From NCBI GenBank assembly GCA_000442125.1, contig KE546984.1, positions 496,001 through 560,000 on the forward strand: a stretch of 64,000 nucleotides of DNA, in the 5' to 3' direction. Of this stretch, positions 1 through 11,005 are shown piece by piece. Position 1 is the first letter of the stretch, and each line of letters starts with the position of its first letter. The notes under the pieces are model-generated. The model was not told where the DNA came from. It did not search any database and saw only the letters and a program-made list of their open reading frames with translations. This DNA is from Opeltia flavorubescens. Taxonomy: Eukaryota > Ascomycota > Lecanoromycetes > Teloschistales > Teloschistaceae. The position numbers were made by a program, and so were the translations under genes.

Positions 1-2909
1 GTCAGATCTGAAGAGGGAATTACTTTCTCAGCAAGTCGATTTCGAGATCACAGAGTTAGCTTCCACCACAGCACTTCAGCGCTTCGGTGCCCCCTTCCGC
101 TCCGACTATGGCGAAGTTGCCCCAGTAGACTCCGATCTACCCATCCTACGTTTCATCTTTGTTCATCATGTCCGCAACTTTCCTTTCCTCGATCAAGCTA
201 GGGAGAAGGAGTTTTGGCAAGACAAGCTACAAGTGGTGAGGCGTGTCGTGCTACGGCAACTCGGCTGAGCTCGAACTGATCACCGTTCAGTTTCTCGAGC
301 TATTCGCCCAGAAGCATATATCCTCTTCCGAAGACCGTCTGGAGGAAAGCAAGAGAAGAAAGCTAGCCATCAAAGCCAAGAAGCTTGTGGAGCTGATGAT
401 GGTCTCCGGCATTCCCACTGCCTCGGGATACGAGGAAAGAATTCGATTCTCGGAGCTGGAAGTCGTCGACAGAGGGGCGCAGGATCAAGGCCTACTGGTA
501 AATACGCCAGAAGGAAATGCAATCAATGGATGGGATATCAATGTCGCCGGTGTCCGAACCACCTCTGTAAAAAGAACTGTACGGTATCATCAACATGCCG
601 TAAGTGCAGAAACAAGACCCTACCTTCTTAAGCATCCAACTTAACGTGCACAGGAGTTTATTATCCGTGTCAGCAAAGCAGGCTCACCAAATCATTTCGT
701 AGGTCGCAGGTATGGCGAATTTGTACGATTGCATAAGCGGTTACGGACAGAACTTCCTGGCAAAGTACTGGCACCACTGCCTCGGAAAAACAAAAGCTCT
801 ACTGCATCCGCATTCCTTGGCGTTGGCGGCGACGATGATGCCTCGTCGGTTTCATCCGTATCAACTCAAAATACCGGCTTCACCCACGATGATGGCGGAT
901 CTCTGCGTAACCTAGTGGGAATGGGCCATCGTCGAAATCCATCTTCACAGGCTGATCGCTCTTCTCCTCGACCTTCAGGTGAATACAGAAGGGAGCTCGT
1001 AACGTTGTACCGCGAAGATCAACGAGTCTCTCTACGGGCGTTCCTCCGAACATGCCTATTGAACACGCAAATCGCGGGATCGAAAGCATTTGAAGAGTTC
1101 CTTACAAGTAATCCCGTCAAGCTTAATGAAGAGGAACTAGAAGATCTTGACAGGCGAAAAGCAATGGACGAGAAAAGAGTTGAGGAGCAGAGACGATTTT
1201 ATGAAATTGCCAGACAACGAGCGAAAGAGCTGGATGTATACATGGAGAGATTCAGGAGGGACATCGTCGAAAGCAGTAAAGTGCCGATACCCGTATCACC
1301 TGTTGTCCGACGCTGATCAGTTCTTAGATGGCCTTACGAGACTGTTCAAGGAAATCAGAGAGAAAGAACGGATAGCTGACCTGACCACCGAGTACCAAAA
1401 ATTTGCAGAATGGCTTCGGATTGAGTAAGCATCAGTGGGTATTTTCCAGTTCTTGACTAACACACCAGTAGAGTTGCTGCTACAATCTATCATCTCTTCC
1501 TAGCCGAGGATAATTCACCGGAGCTCTTTGCACAGGCCAAACGTATACATTCAATGATACCCTATGTCGCGCTGAAGCAAGTCATTCGTTTCGCAAATCC
1601 AGCAATGGTCATGAGAGGTGTCCTCGACCTCTTCTTAGCACAGCCGCTCGGTGCTCGTTCACTCGCTCAACGAGTCCTCGGCATGGCACTCAATGACGGG
1701 ATCAGAGGCTTTCAGAAATCGATCGATTCCTTGGTTGCCAAGATTGACGATACTGTTTTTTGTGAAAAGCTCAAGAGATTTGTCAACGCCGATGAGGACA
1801 CTAAAAATCTCGTTAGAAGCGAAGCGATGCTTGACGGCGTTGACCTGATAGTTGCGATACTAAAATCCGAGCACATTAATCCAGAACCTACCCCAGAAGA
1901 AGTTGGGAAAGCGTTCAATGCCTATGTGGCTTGGAATAACGCTGTGGATAACGTAAGGCCTACTCAGCCCTTCATGAAGCATATGTTCTCCCTACTAACA
2001 ACTCTCCCCTGCCAGGTCGATGATGAAATGAAAGCCGGCGCTCAGCTCTTTGCTTACCTTAAACAGCTCCTCAAGATGTACACCCGTCAACGCGACAAAG
2101 CCATGATGCTTTCCGTCATTGAAGAACCCGTCACTCTCCAGCTCTTCCGCGATCTCTTCACCATCTTCTACGAGCCCCTTGTCCGCGTCTACAAATCTGC
2201 CAACGTCTACAATTCGGTCACTGACTTCGCTGCATTCGCCGACGACATGTTCCGCGTCCTCGATCTTGCACAACGGCAAGACGTTTCGGCCGACCCCAAC
2301 CAGACCGTTCAAGCTTTCATCGACCTTTGCGGGCGACATCAAGACAACTTCTACAAATTCGTGCACGAAGTCCACGTCCACGACAATGGCCTGTTTGGTC
2401 AACTGATGGGTTGGTTGGAAGGTATCCTCGAGTTCCTCCGCCACGGTCCCAAAGGAGGGAAACTGGACATGAACGCCCTCTTCCAAGGCGCAGTCGACAT
2501 GAGCCAGATCGACAGAGCTGCCGCCATTGCAGAAATCGACAGCCTTATCAGGTGGCAAGAAGAACGCAAGAAGTGGCATCAAGATAAGACTCGTCAAAAG
2601 ATGGCCGCTGAGAATTCTTCCTCCTCATCTGCGCCTGGATCAGCCACCTTCCGATCTTCCGATTTCGGCATCAACGAGACTGATCTCGCGGACATGAATG
2701 ATGAGATTGACGATGATGACAGTGATAGCGAAAGTCGAGATGATAGTGACGAGGGCACGGATCCTATTGCTGTTGAGAGGAAAAGACGGCTGAAGAAGCA
2801 GGATCATCTGCGGAGAAGCGCAGGAGAGCCGGTCAAGCCGGAGGTGAAACAACTGAAGGGTTTAAGGGAAGGTTTCCTGAGTATGCTAAGAATGGTGCTT
2901 GCGGATTAG
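1..2909 (+). CDS. PX domain / DUF3818 phosphoinositide-binding protein (YPR097W-like), 5' partial
   Basis: The 5' end lies outside the window; the first complete codon is at position 2. Exons read as 1-235, 291-599, 654-1275, 1328-1424, 1472-1952 and 2016-2909. The N-terminal part (to about residue 170 of the visible protein) matches the fungal PX-associated region. A PX domain follows, with its phosphoinositide-binding signature RRYGEF just after the 654 junction. The long helical C-terminal half matches DUF3818 and ends with an acidic, Ser-rich stretch and a hydrophobic tail (LREGFLSMLRMVLAD). In this family the PX domain targets endosomal or vacuolar membranes; the role of the rest is poorly defined. 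The 1953-2015 intron is stop-free and a multiple of three, so it can be mistaken for coding sequence. Family call is by pattern recognition; membrane targeting is inferred from family. Confidence 0.88.
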
Positions 2910-3883
2910 AGCTGGTGAAATTGTTGGGCCACTTTCTTGGGGGTAAGGGAGTATTATGATTCAAGCGGGTGGTGTGTAACTGCATTGGGAGAAAAGGCAT
3001 TTTGATACGATAATCATGGGTTACGATGGGCGTGGTATTGTGTGGTGATGACTGGGTGGGATGATTGGGAGTACATAGTTAGTCCATTCGAGGCATGCAT
3101 GCATAGAAATCACGAAGCATTGAATTATGGCAGTGATCATCAGCTTCGGTATTGAATAGTCATGTCAAAGATGCACCCGCCTGTAGCCCTTTTGTTGATC
3201 ATGCAGTTGAAGTCTGCAATCAGTCTGTGTGGGTGTTCTGCCAGCCCATGATTGATTTTGCAAAGTGCTGTGTGTAACGATATTCGAAGTGACTTTCAAA
3301 GCATAGTAGGATTTATTCATGTCTGAGATTGCTAACAATAAACATCTTAATAGCAGTTATTCAACTGAGCGTGTGTCAAGAGCCGCGGCGAGTCAGAAGG
3401 ATAAAAGTATCATAACCGTCAATCCTTACGCATTGGCCGAGAATATATTATGAAATGAGCTTCTATTGATGGGAGCCTTTGGCTTTTGAAAAATTGACGA
3501 CTTCAATCATGCCATGACGCATGACAGATCTGACGAAGGAGTATCTAAATATTTGATTGAGCTACCTATTTGCTTTTTCTATCATTTGAAAGAGTAATGC
3601 TTAGAATGGCTGCTTCTTTATTGCTTCTCCGCCCGTAAAGAAAGGAACAAGCCATTTGGTCCCCTGCCTCTACTTTCCCCAACGTATCAGCAAAATCGCC
3701 AGAAAGAATGAGCCGCCTATCTCATTATCCCTCCAAATTGTAGAATTTGTGATGGCTCATCCACAACAGTCTGCTCGAAGGAGGTGGAAAAATTTCCACA
3801 AAAAAGCAATACCACTTCACTCATCNAGTGGTAAGCAACACCGAGGAAACCGCTTTTGTACCAGTCCGAATCGTCTTGCAGGT
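2910..3883. other. Convergent intergenic region between the PX gene and ARS2
   Basis: Holds the 3' UTRs of two converging genes. An AATAAA lies at about 3337, roughly 430 bases after the PX gene stop. There is one N at 3826. I see no supportable gene; the longest open frame (3656-4072) has no recognisable protein and includes the N. Confidence 0.6.
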
Positions 3884-6800
3884 TCAGTAGTTCAACTCTC
3901 CACTTCCAGCTCCACTGACAGCATCCAAATCCTCATAACTCTTGAGCTGCCTCCCCTGGACTGCTTCGCGGGGTCCGACAGTTTGCGCACCAGCTCCGTC
4001 ACCCCATTTACCTCCTCCTCCACCCATCATCATCATACCTCGCCCGGGCATGCCATTCCTTGGTGGGGTTAGACGCCCGCCAACGCTGCCATAGCGTGCG
4101 TTTGGATTCGAATTCTGGCGGCGATCGTAGGGTCCCCGTCTCTGGTTGAAGTGGCCGCCCCCTCGGCGCATTGGGCCGGTTTGGTGCATCATACCATCCT
4201 CGGTCGGAATGGGCATACCGGGCATCCAGCCACTAGGAGCGGTAACGGTGTGATTGCCAAAGTTTTGGAATGGATTGGTGAGAGCTGTTTGCGGAGGGAA
4301 GCCTGGGGAGAAATTGTTCATCATAGGCATATTAGCGAGGTTAAAGCCACGCGGAGTGCCAGCATTGAGGTTGTGGTTGTTCATGGGGAAGTGCCCGTTG
4401 CTGTTCGCGTCCGAACGAGAGGGAGCGATATGGGAAGGATCGAGGACGTAGGTATTGACGAGTATGAGCTGACTCCCATTTAGTACAATCATCACTTGCG
4501 TGTACGTAGAGACTCACATCTTTCTTGATGGTTTCGAACCATTCAGTATGACGCTTCTCGACGTGCTTACGCCAGAAGGATTCGCCCTTGAAGAGCTTGG
4601 TGCATTCAGGCACCTTGCACCGAAATTTAGCCTCGTCTTCCTGCTTGACATACTTCTTTAATTCCTCGTCAACTCCCTCTTCAAGAGGCTTCCCGCCAAG
4701 CTTCTTGACATCAACATTCTCGGGCTCAAGAATCTGTAGAATTTTCTCTTCGAATATCTTGACCCAGTTGAATGCCCGCAGGAGCTGTTGATCAGCTTTG
4801 AAGTCCTTACGTTGGAACTTCTCTGCAACAGGAGAGGAACCATTCTCGATCTCTTCGGTGGTAGACCCCTTTCGCTTCAATGGGAATGGTTGACCAAGGG
4901 CACTCGCCTTTGCTGCATTCTTTGCGGCAGTGCTCAAACTGGCTCGTGGACGGCGGAGATGACCGCCTGGGCACTTCCGAATCAACTCGTGGATGGAGTC
5001 GCTTTCGAAAACGCAAAAGAAACAGAAATTGAAGACTCTGCGGAGATACTCGACAAGAAGATCGAGCGTCTTCTTTTTGACCAGGAGATCTTCGTCATCG
5101 ACATCGTCATCGAAACCACCTTCATCAACTTCACCATCATCGTCCTCATCCATATCATCCTCAGAATCTTTATCCTCCTTAACCTTGATAGGACCACTAG
5201 CTGCTGGTTGGAGTAGACCTTTATCGCGAAGGTCTTCAACTCGTTGCTCAACTTGGGCGACACCATCCGCTCCATTGCCCAGTTCCTGGTCGAAACGGGA
5301 GACTAGGCGCTTCGCTAGATCATGGTCACGATCAATGCGCTCAGGTGCCGAGAATAGGTCCCAAAGAGCTTTCTTTCGCGGCTCCCGTGGAGGCACATGC
5401 ACACCGACATGACAAGTGAAGTCACCACGCGACTCATCGTAGATGGTCTTGCCGTTGATGGCTTCCAGGGCTTTCTCGGCGGTGCCTGTAGCAGCCTTTG
5501 GTTCGGCATTCGAGCCATCTTCACCGTCTTCGATGTCTTTATCTTCGTCCCGCCCGTCGCCCCGTTCCGGAACCATCTCAAGCTCGGAGTTTGGGTGAAG
5601 CATGATCCATCCAATTCGATGATATTTCTTGAGGGGATTAGGATCACTTAAGCTCAGCCATTTGAAGCCCCCTTCTTGCTCTCCTAGATGCTCTTTGCAT
5701 AAAGCTTCGATCTTGTCACGGCTGACCATCGGCGCAAGCGTCTTGAAGAGAAGAGCAGGCTGCAAAGCAGATTCATCACGGATATCACCGCCTCTGCTTG
5801 GAACTAGATCACCAACACCCAGGACTTCGGCAGCCGCCACTGTCTCGCCTTCTTCGCGCTCAACAACGCCACCCGCACCGTTACTCTCAGCTTTGTAGAT
5901 TCCTTCAAGCGTGAACTCGTCGAAAGTGCCATTGTCGAGGTCTTGCTGCCATTGAGCGAGTGCACTGTGGCGAAATTCCATGAGTCGCTGTCGAAGAGGA
6001 TCCCGAATTTCAGAAAGGTAGCGCTCCTTAAACCACTCTTCGCCCTTGTGCTGCTGAACAAATGTTCGTGCCATCTTGACTTGAAGTTCTTCCTTGTAAG
6101 CATCATAGGCAACTTGAATCTGAGCGCGTTCCTTTTCCCGATCTTCTCGTGATTCACGCTCGCCTTTGATGCCCGCCAAGGGTCGTCGACCTCCGTCTTT
6201 AGCTCGTTCTTTGTCTTCTTTGATAGCTTGTTCCACCCGCCACCATTCTGCAAAATAATTGAAACCAACCTGATACTCCATGGAAAGAGGATTGGGGAGA
6301 ACATTGACACGAGGTGGGGGAGGTTTTGCCCCGTTCTCACCAGGAACGTAGCGATCGATATGAGTTGCTGGAGAAGGAGGACGTCGGCGATCTTCACGAT
6401 CGCGTGAAGCATGATCTCGAGACTGACCGTAATAATCATCTCGAGGAACCCTGTTTCCAGGCTGATATCGATCAATCATGACTGGAGAACGGGAGCGATT
6501 TCGATTGCCACGAGGACCTCCTCGACGCTCTTGCAACCCTACTAAAACAGTGAGTAAATTGTATGTAAAGTGAAATGGAGCGTTTTCGGTATAAGGAATA
6601 GTGAATGGGATATATGTTAGTATGGTAGTGAAGGAGGACGGTTCACGCGTTTTAATACAAAGGTAAGCATCTGAGAGCGAAGTTCTCTCAAACATTTCAA
6701 AATGGGATCATGTCATAGAGCCAAACACAACTTCGAGATCAAAGCAAATGACATATGACGACCACCCAAAGACTTCGGATATGTATATTAAAAATTTGTC

Positions 6801-6934
6801 ATCTCTGAGAGCTTACCAGGAGATCTCCTAGAGCGATAGGCATCGCTGCCTAATGGGCGATCCATGGTATCTTCACGACCCCACCTTGGTTCTGCCTTAA
6901 CTGATGGCGAACGAAAACTGTCCATAGCATCCAT
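3884..6934 (-). CDS. ARS2: ARS2/SERRATE homolog (Pir2), zinc-finger RNA-processing factor
   Basis: Exons 6934-6817, 6541-4518 and 4468-3884 give 908 aa. The Arg/Ser/Asp-rich N-terminus is followed by the SERRATE/Ars2 N-terminal helical region (around residues 120-260, with PNPLSMEYQ and LEGIYKAE). Next come an acidic linker (around 480-510), a Cys-containing domain (FCFFCVFESDS...CPGGH), a C2H2 finger (CKVPECTKLF...HVEKRH, around 680-705) and an Arg/Gly/Met-rich tail. Ars2 bridges the cap-binding complex to RNA decay and processing; fission yeast Pir2 works with nuclear RNA elimination. That role is family knowledge, not visible here. The second acceptor is a tandem TAGTAG, so proteins with or without one Val are possible. 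It converges with the PX gene. Confidence 0.93.
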
Positions 6935-7747
6935 GAGTCTGCAATGGACTGTGTGGGTAGTACTGTAGGTTCAAAGAGTTTGCTCCAATGTTTGAGAGCA
7001 GGAATTTGTTGTAGGAAGAAGAGTTTGTTGAGGAGTGCTATTTATCTTGAACAATCGGTAGGTTGTGATGAAAGCTGATCGCTTCATTGAATAAGTAGCA
7101 GGAGTTGAATAGGTAGTGGGAGATGAATGGTTATTGACTTCCGCTTCTCAAGTGACTGCAGTTGAATAAGGGAGAAAGGCTGTCGAGGGTGAATGAAGTT
7201 CGGAGGAGAGGTAGGGGGGTAATCGAAAGATGAAGAAGCTGTTTTTCGACAACATATTGAGTTAGAGCAGCTTCAATAATTTTGACAGATGAATCAATAG
7301 TCAAAGGTGTAGAAAGGAGCAACAATGGGAATGTAGTATATTGTGTCGCCAGAGGCGGGAAGAAGATGCTTGTAGTTTCTCTTAGGGAAGTAACAGTAGG
7401 CAGCTGTCAACGATGGACAAGGGGGTAAGGCCGGTTATCAATAGGGGACGAAAGTCGAGCACTTTGAACGTGATAAGAAACTCACGTTATGCCTTCTTCA
7501 AGCAAAGCAAGGTTTCCACCATTGAGAATGGACCGTGATAGACTGTAGAGCAAATTTGACGTTGTTGGTCACCTGAAGTGCAGTTACGGTTTGCATTGTC
7601 GCGCGGCTAATTGGGTTGAATACCTTGGCATTACGTATGTCTACTATGCGGATGCTTGGGACTTCTAGTGGAGCTATCAATATAGTTGTATCAGATCGTT
7701 AACAGACCAGTACCGATTTCCTCGAGTTTTAAGCTAGGAAAAATACA
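6935..7747. other. Divergent promoter region between ARS2 and TSPO
   Basis: About 810 bases shared by two divergently transcribed genes. Short imperfect copies of a GTTGAATA-like motif occur between about 7085 and 7170. No conserved protein was seen in any frame. Confidence 0.5.
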
Positions 7748-8540
7748 ATGACTACCTATATCCCTTCAATCACTTTACCAGATGCGATATTCACACACCC
7801 TGCGACATCCATTCTTGTTNCCGTCGGTCTCGGTCTAGGAGTTGGATATTCTGTCAGCCGTATGCAGAGAACTCCGAAGCTTTCCAGCCTATCGACAGCT
7901 AAGATGAGACTAAATTCTTACAGCGAAGAGCACTCAAAAGACTTATCTTGCACTCAAACAACCGCCATATAGACCACCACCTCAGGTTTTCGGCCCTACA
8001 TGGACAACATTGTACGCATTGATGGGCTATTCGGCTTATAGAGCATGGACCACGGGAACGGCCTCCCTGAATCCTAGCACTGTTGAGCTCACAAAGGTAC
8101 AATTCCATAACACTTTCTTGTATTCTATAGAATGCAAGCTAATAATTATTTTGACTATAGCAAGGTGCAACGCTCTTCACCATTCAACTTGGACTGAACT
8201 TGATATGGATGCCTTTGTTCTTCGGACTTAAAAGACCTATTGAAGCCACTGTCGATATCGCTGCCCTGACCGGTGTGACCGGCTACCTTACATATGTCTG
8301 GTCGCAGGTCGACAGTGTTGCGGCCTGGTGCATGGTGCCATATCTAGGCTGGCTTGGTTTCGCTTCGTACTTGAGTGTATGTTCATTTCAAGATTCCGAT
8401 ATGTGGACTAACATACTAGCTAGGCCGGAACTGGCTACTTGAACAATTGGAATTTTGCGGATAAAGAGCGAGAGTCAAAGTCCTCCGACACAGGATCTGG
8501 TATGAGCAAGGACTATGTCAATAAGGCGCCGGAGAAGTAA
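7748..8540 (+). CDS. tspO: TspO/MBR family (translocator protein) membrane protein
   Basis: Exons 7748-7859, 7924-8096, 8161-8376 and 8424-8540 give 205 aa. Family hallmarks are all present: KQPPYRPPPQVFGPTW after the first intron, GLNLIWMPLFF in exon 3, and PYLGWLGFASYL joined across the last intron to a GTGYLNNWNF segment. Five hydrophobic segments are expected. TspO proteins sit in mitochondrial outer or other membranes and bind tetrapyrroles and cholesterol-like ligands; the function in fungi is unsettled. An N at 7820 leaves residue 25 undetermined. The hydrophilic Ser/Lys-rich C-terminus (about 25 aa) follows the core. It converges with TRS23. Confidence 0.93.
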
Positions 8541-8870
8541 GAATCTTTGGGAATCTATACGGAAATTCAAGCGAATCCTGCTTGGGTGGATCGCACTGGC
8601 TCCCATCTTCTTTTCGGAGTTCCGGCTGGCGGTCATACCCACTCATGATTTTCTTCTGGCTTCAGACCTCCATGTACTATATAGCCTTCATGGCGGCAGC
8701 AAGACGTCGTTGCAACCCTTCTATTCGGTGAGCAGTGGCTGGTTTCGGCAATTCGCCTGTGGCTTTTCTCCCAGGGACGTACTTCCGTTTCGTAGACGGC
8801 ACCTCGGAGGCCCAGAGGAGGCGATGTGCCGCTGCATATCTCTTCAAAATGTGCTGCCCTTGAAAATATC
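8541..8870. other. Convergent intergenic region between TSPO and TRS23
   Basis: About 330 bases of presumed overlapping 3' UTRs. Open frames cross it on both strands but match nothing. Confidence 0.5.
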
Positions 8871-9354
8871 TCATCTCCCTCTTATCCATGCGCCTAGCCT
8901 TCTGTCAAACTCCTCGCATCTTATTGGCATCTCCAAAGCGTAAAAGGGATTCTTCATCACGTAGTTTGCATAGAATTCGTAGACTTTCCCGACAATGGCA
9001 TCACAGTTCGGCTGATGAGGTTCGGTGAATAGCAAGAATTTGACCGCTGTAGGAGTCTGAAAGCATGTCAGACGGAAGTTCGAACTTTCGAGCACTTCAA
9101 GGCCGGTCAACTGGGAGCGTGGTATCGTGGAGGTTATTGGCGATGGGGTTAAGGAGCGGGTGATTGCGTGGACGCCATGGAATGTACCGGCCAAGACGAG
9201 GTAATCGTTAGAAGAAAGCTTGGAGAGGGGTGATGAGAAATCGCGATTGTAGACCAGACCGCCGGCTTTATTAATGATTATCAGGGCGTATACGACCCTG
9301 TGCATTGAACATTCAGTAAGGCGTTATGAGCCTAAAACCTGGTGGGACAAACAT
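8871..9354 (-). CDS. TRS23: TRAPP complex subunit Trs23 (TRAPPC4, sybindin-like)
   Basis: The main exon (9297-8871) carries the whole sybindin-like longin fold: ALIIINKAGGLVYNRDF at the start, SNDYLVLAGTFHGVHAI in the middle and CEEFDRRLGAWIRGR at the end. Two starts are possible. Without splicing, ATG at 9305 gives MHRVVYAL. With an intron from 9352 (GTTTGT donor) to 9298 (CACAG acceptor), AT at 9354-9353 joins G at 9297 to make a split ATG. That gives MVVYALIIIN, which is closer to what I recall of fungal orthologs, and a protein of 142 aa. Trs23 is a core subunit of the Golgi tethering and Rab-GEF complex TRAPP. It is divergent from RPB4, about 340 bases away. Confidence 0.9.
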
Positions 9355-9690
9355 TGCTTCTGCCTTTCCTGCGATGTGCTTTAACAATCATGGCTCCATA
9401 TGGGTCTTGTTTTGTCTAAAGAGCATCTTTCTACCGTGGGTTAGTCGTCGCTGTGGAAGGCATGCAAAGCGAGCAATCGAAATGAAGATGAGTAGAAGGG
9501 GGGAGGGGGTTCCACCCCGGGCGGGCTTGGCATTTGCGGGATTCATAAACCGTGGAACAATCACTCATATTACTTCTTCGCCAAGGTGCCGCATTCCTAC
9601 ACTCATTTGAACGCTGCACTTTAAGCCGAAGATAAATCTCTGCTACTTTTCTCTGGAAGAACATATTCACCGGAATCAAACCCTCTTGAA
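9355..9690. other. Divergent promoter between TRS23 and RPB4
   Basis: About 336 bases between two start codons on opposite strands. A G-run followed by a C-run (about 9497-9520) is the only compositional feature seen. Confidence 0.5.
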
Positions 9691-10264
9691 ATGTCTACCG
9701 AACACGCGCCTACCGCTCGCACTCGTGAGAAACCTTCGGGCGATGAAGAAGCCAGCGCCGACCTCAAGCTCGGAGAGTTCCAGAATGTCCCAACTTTGAC
9801 GCTATCAGAGGCCCGCTTGCTTATCAATGCGGTCATGGAACATCGAAAGTCCATCAGGAAGATTGAGGAGACCGAGTAAGTTAGATTTTTAATTTCATCA
9901 AGCGTCCTTGTCGAGGGAAGACGACTGAGCACATGCTAAATGAATTTCCCTGCGGCAGCACTCTTGTGAAGACCCAAGACTATCTAGATGTGTTCGCGCG
10001 CTTCAAACAAAAGGAGAACATTGAAGCAGTCGAGCGCATGCTCTCTGCGAAGCAAGAGCTGGAGCTCTTTGAGAGGTCGCAACTTGGTGCGGATACATAC
10101 CCCAGGATATATCAAAGGGAATTAATGATTTTCTAGGGAGTCTATGTTGTGAAACAGCTGAAGAAGCCAAGACATTGATCCCCAGTTTAGCGAACAAAAT
10201 CAGCGATCAGGATCTCCAGGAGCTCCTAGACGACATCACAAAACTCAGACATTTCGTGGAGTGA
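9691..10264 (+). CDS. RPB4: RNA polymerase II subunit Rpb4
   Basis: Exons 9691-9875, 9959-10086 and 10137-10264 give 146 aa, close to the size of fungal Rpb4. The N-terminus (LKLGEFQNVPTLTLSEARLL) and the HRDC-like helical core (TLVKTQDYLDVFARFKQKEN, FERSQLGSLCCETAEEAK, DLQELLDDITKLRHFVE) are characteristic. Rpb4 pairs with Rpb7 to form the Pol II stalk that contacts nascent RNA and initiation factors. The donor of the second intron is GTGCGG, weaker than most in the window, but only this junction restores the conserved QLGSLCCETAEEAK segment. Confidence 0.96.
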
Positions 10265-11005
10265 TCAGTAGCCTCGGCCCTGGCATCTGGGAGATGAACA
10301 GAATCTTCTGGGTCCAAGTCGATGTCGGAGCGAATCAATATCGTGGCTGCTACTTCCTGTATGCGAAGTCAAAATGCACTGTTCTCATGACCTTTACAGC
10401 TCATGTACTCAGCAAGTGGTCAACATTTGAGTAATAACCAATCCGTGCTATCGAGATTCCGGATCTACAAAAAGTTGCTTTCAGCACTTCGTCATGGAAT
10501 GCCCCCACAGCCATCGGATATAGAGCGGTCGTCAGTACCTTCTACCAAGCACTGCGATTCTTCGAGAATGGTGGAATTTGCTGAACGTGCGGGCGGTAGA
10601 GACGAGGCACAAAGTTTCTGCTGGAAAAAGGTATGAACACTGTGATAAGAGGAGACTCTGGGGTTTGATGCCTATTCCGTGTAAGGTCAAGCCAATGACT
10701 ATCTGAGATAATCAACGAGATAAACATTTTAAGTCATAGAAAAACCGTAATGAATTACTTGAAACTGAAATTGAAATTTCAAAGCTACATTACTACAACG
10801 AGTCGTATACCTTACTGCGTGTCTGGTGCCACGGGTGCAATGATGGTATAGAAAACACTAGCTTGGTTTCAATACATAAAATCAAGTCGTCCGCTGAATG
10901 ATTTTGCTCCTGAATGAATATGAAGAAAATTTTCGCAACATGCCTGACCAAGTCTGACAACTTGATTGAGACAAAAATCGATCACAAAGTTCTTATTGAA
11001 CAAAA
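10265..11005. other. Intergenic region between RPB4 and TRM5
   Basis: About 740 bases between two same-strand genes, presumably the RPB4 3' UTR and TRM5 promoter. The second half (from about 10730) is AT-rich. No conserved protein or RNA gene recognised. Confidence 0.5.

Noticed and set aside
1995-2597. 200-codon minus-strand frame
   Set aside because: Exact antisense shadow of the conserved DUF3818 region.
3656-4072. 138-codon frame spanning the N at 3826
   Set aside because: It overlaps the antisense of the ARS2 tail, includes an undetermined base and has no family features.
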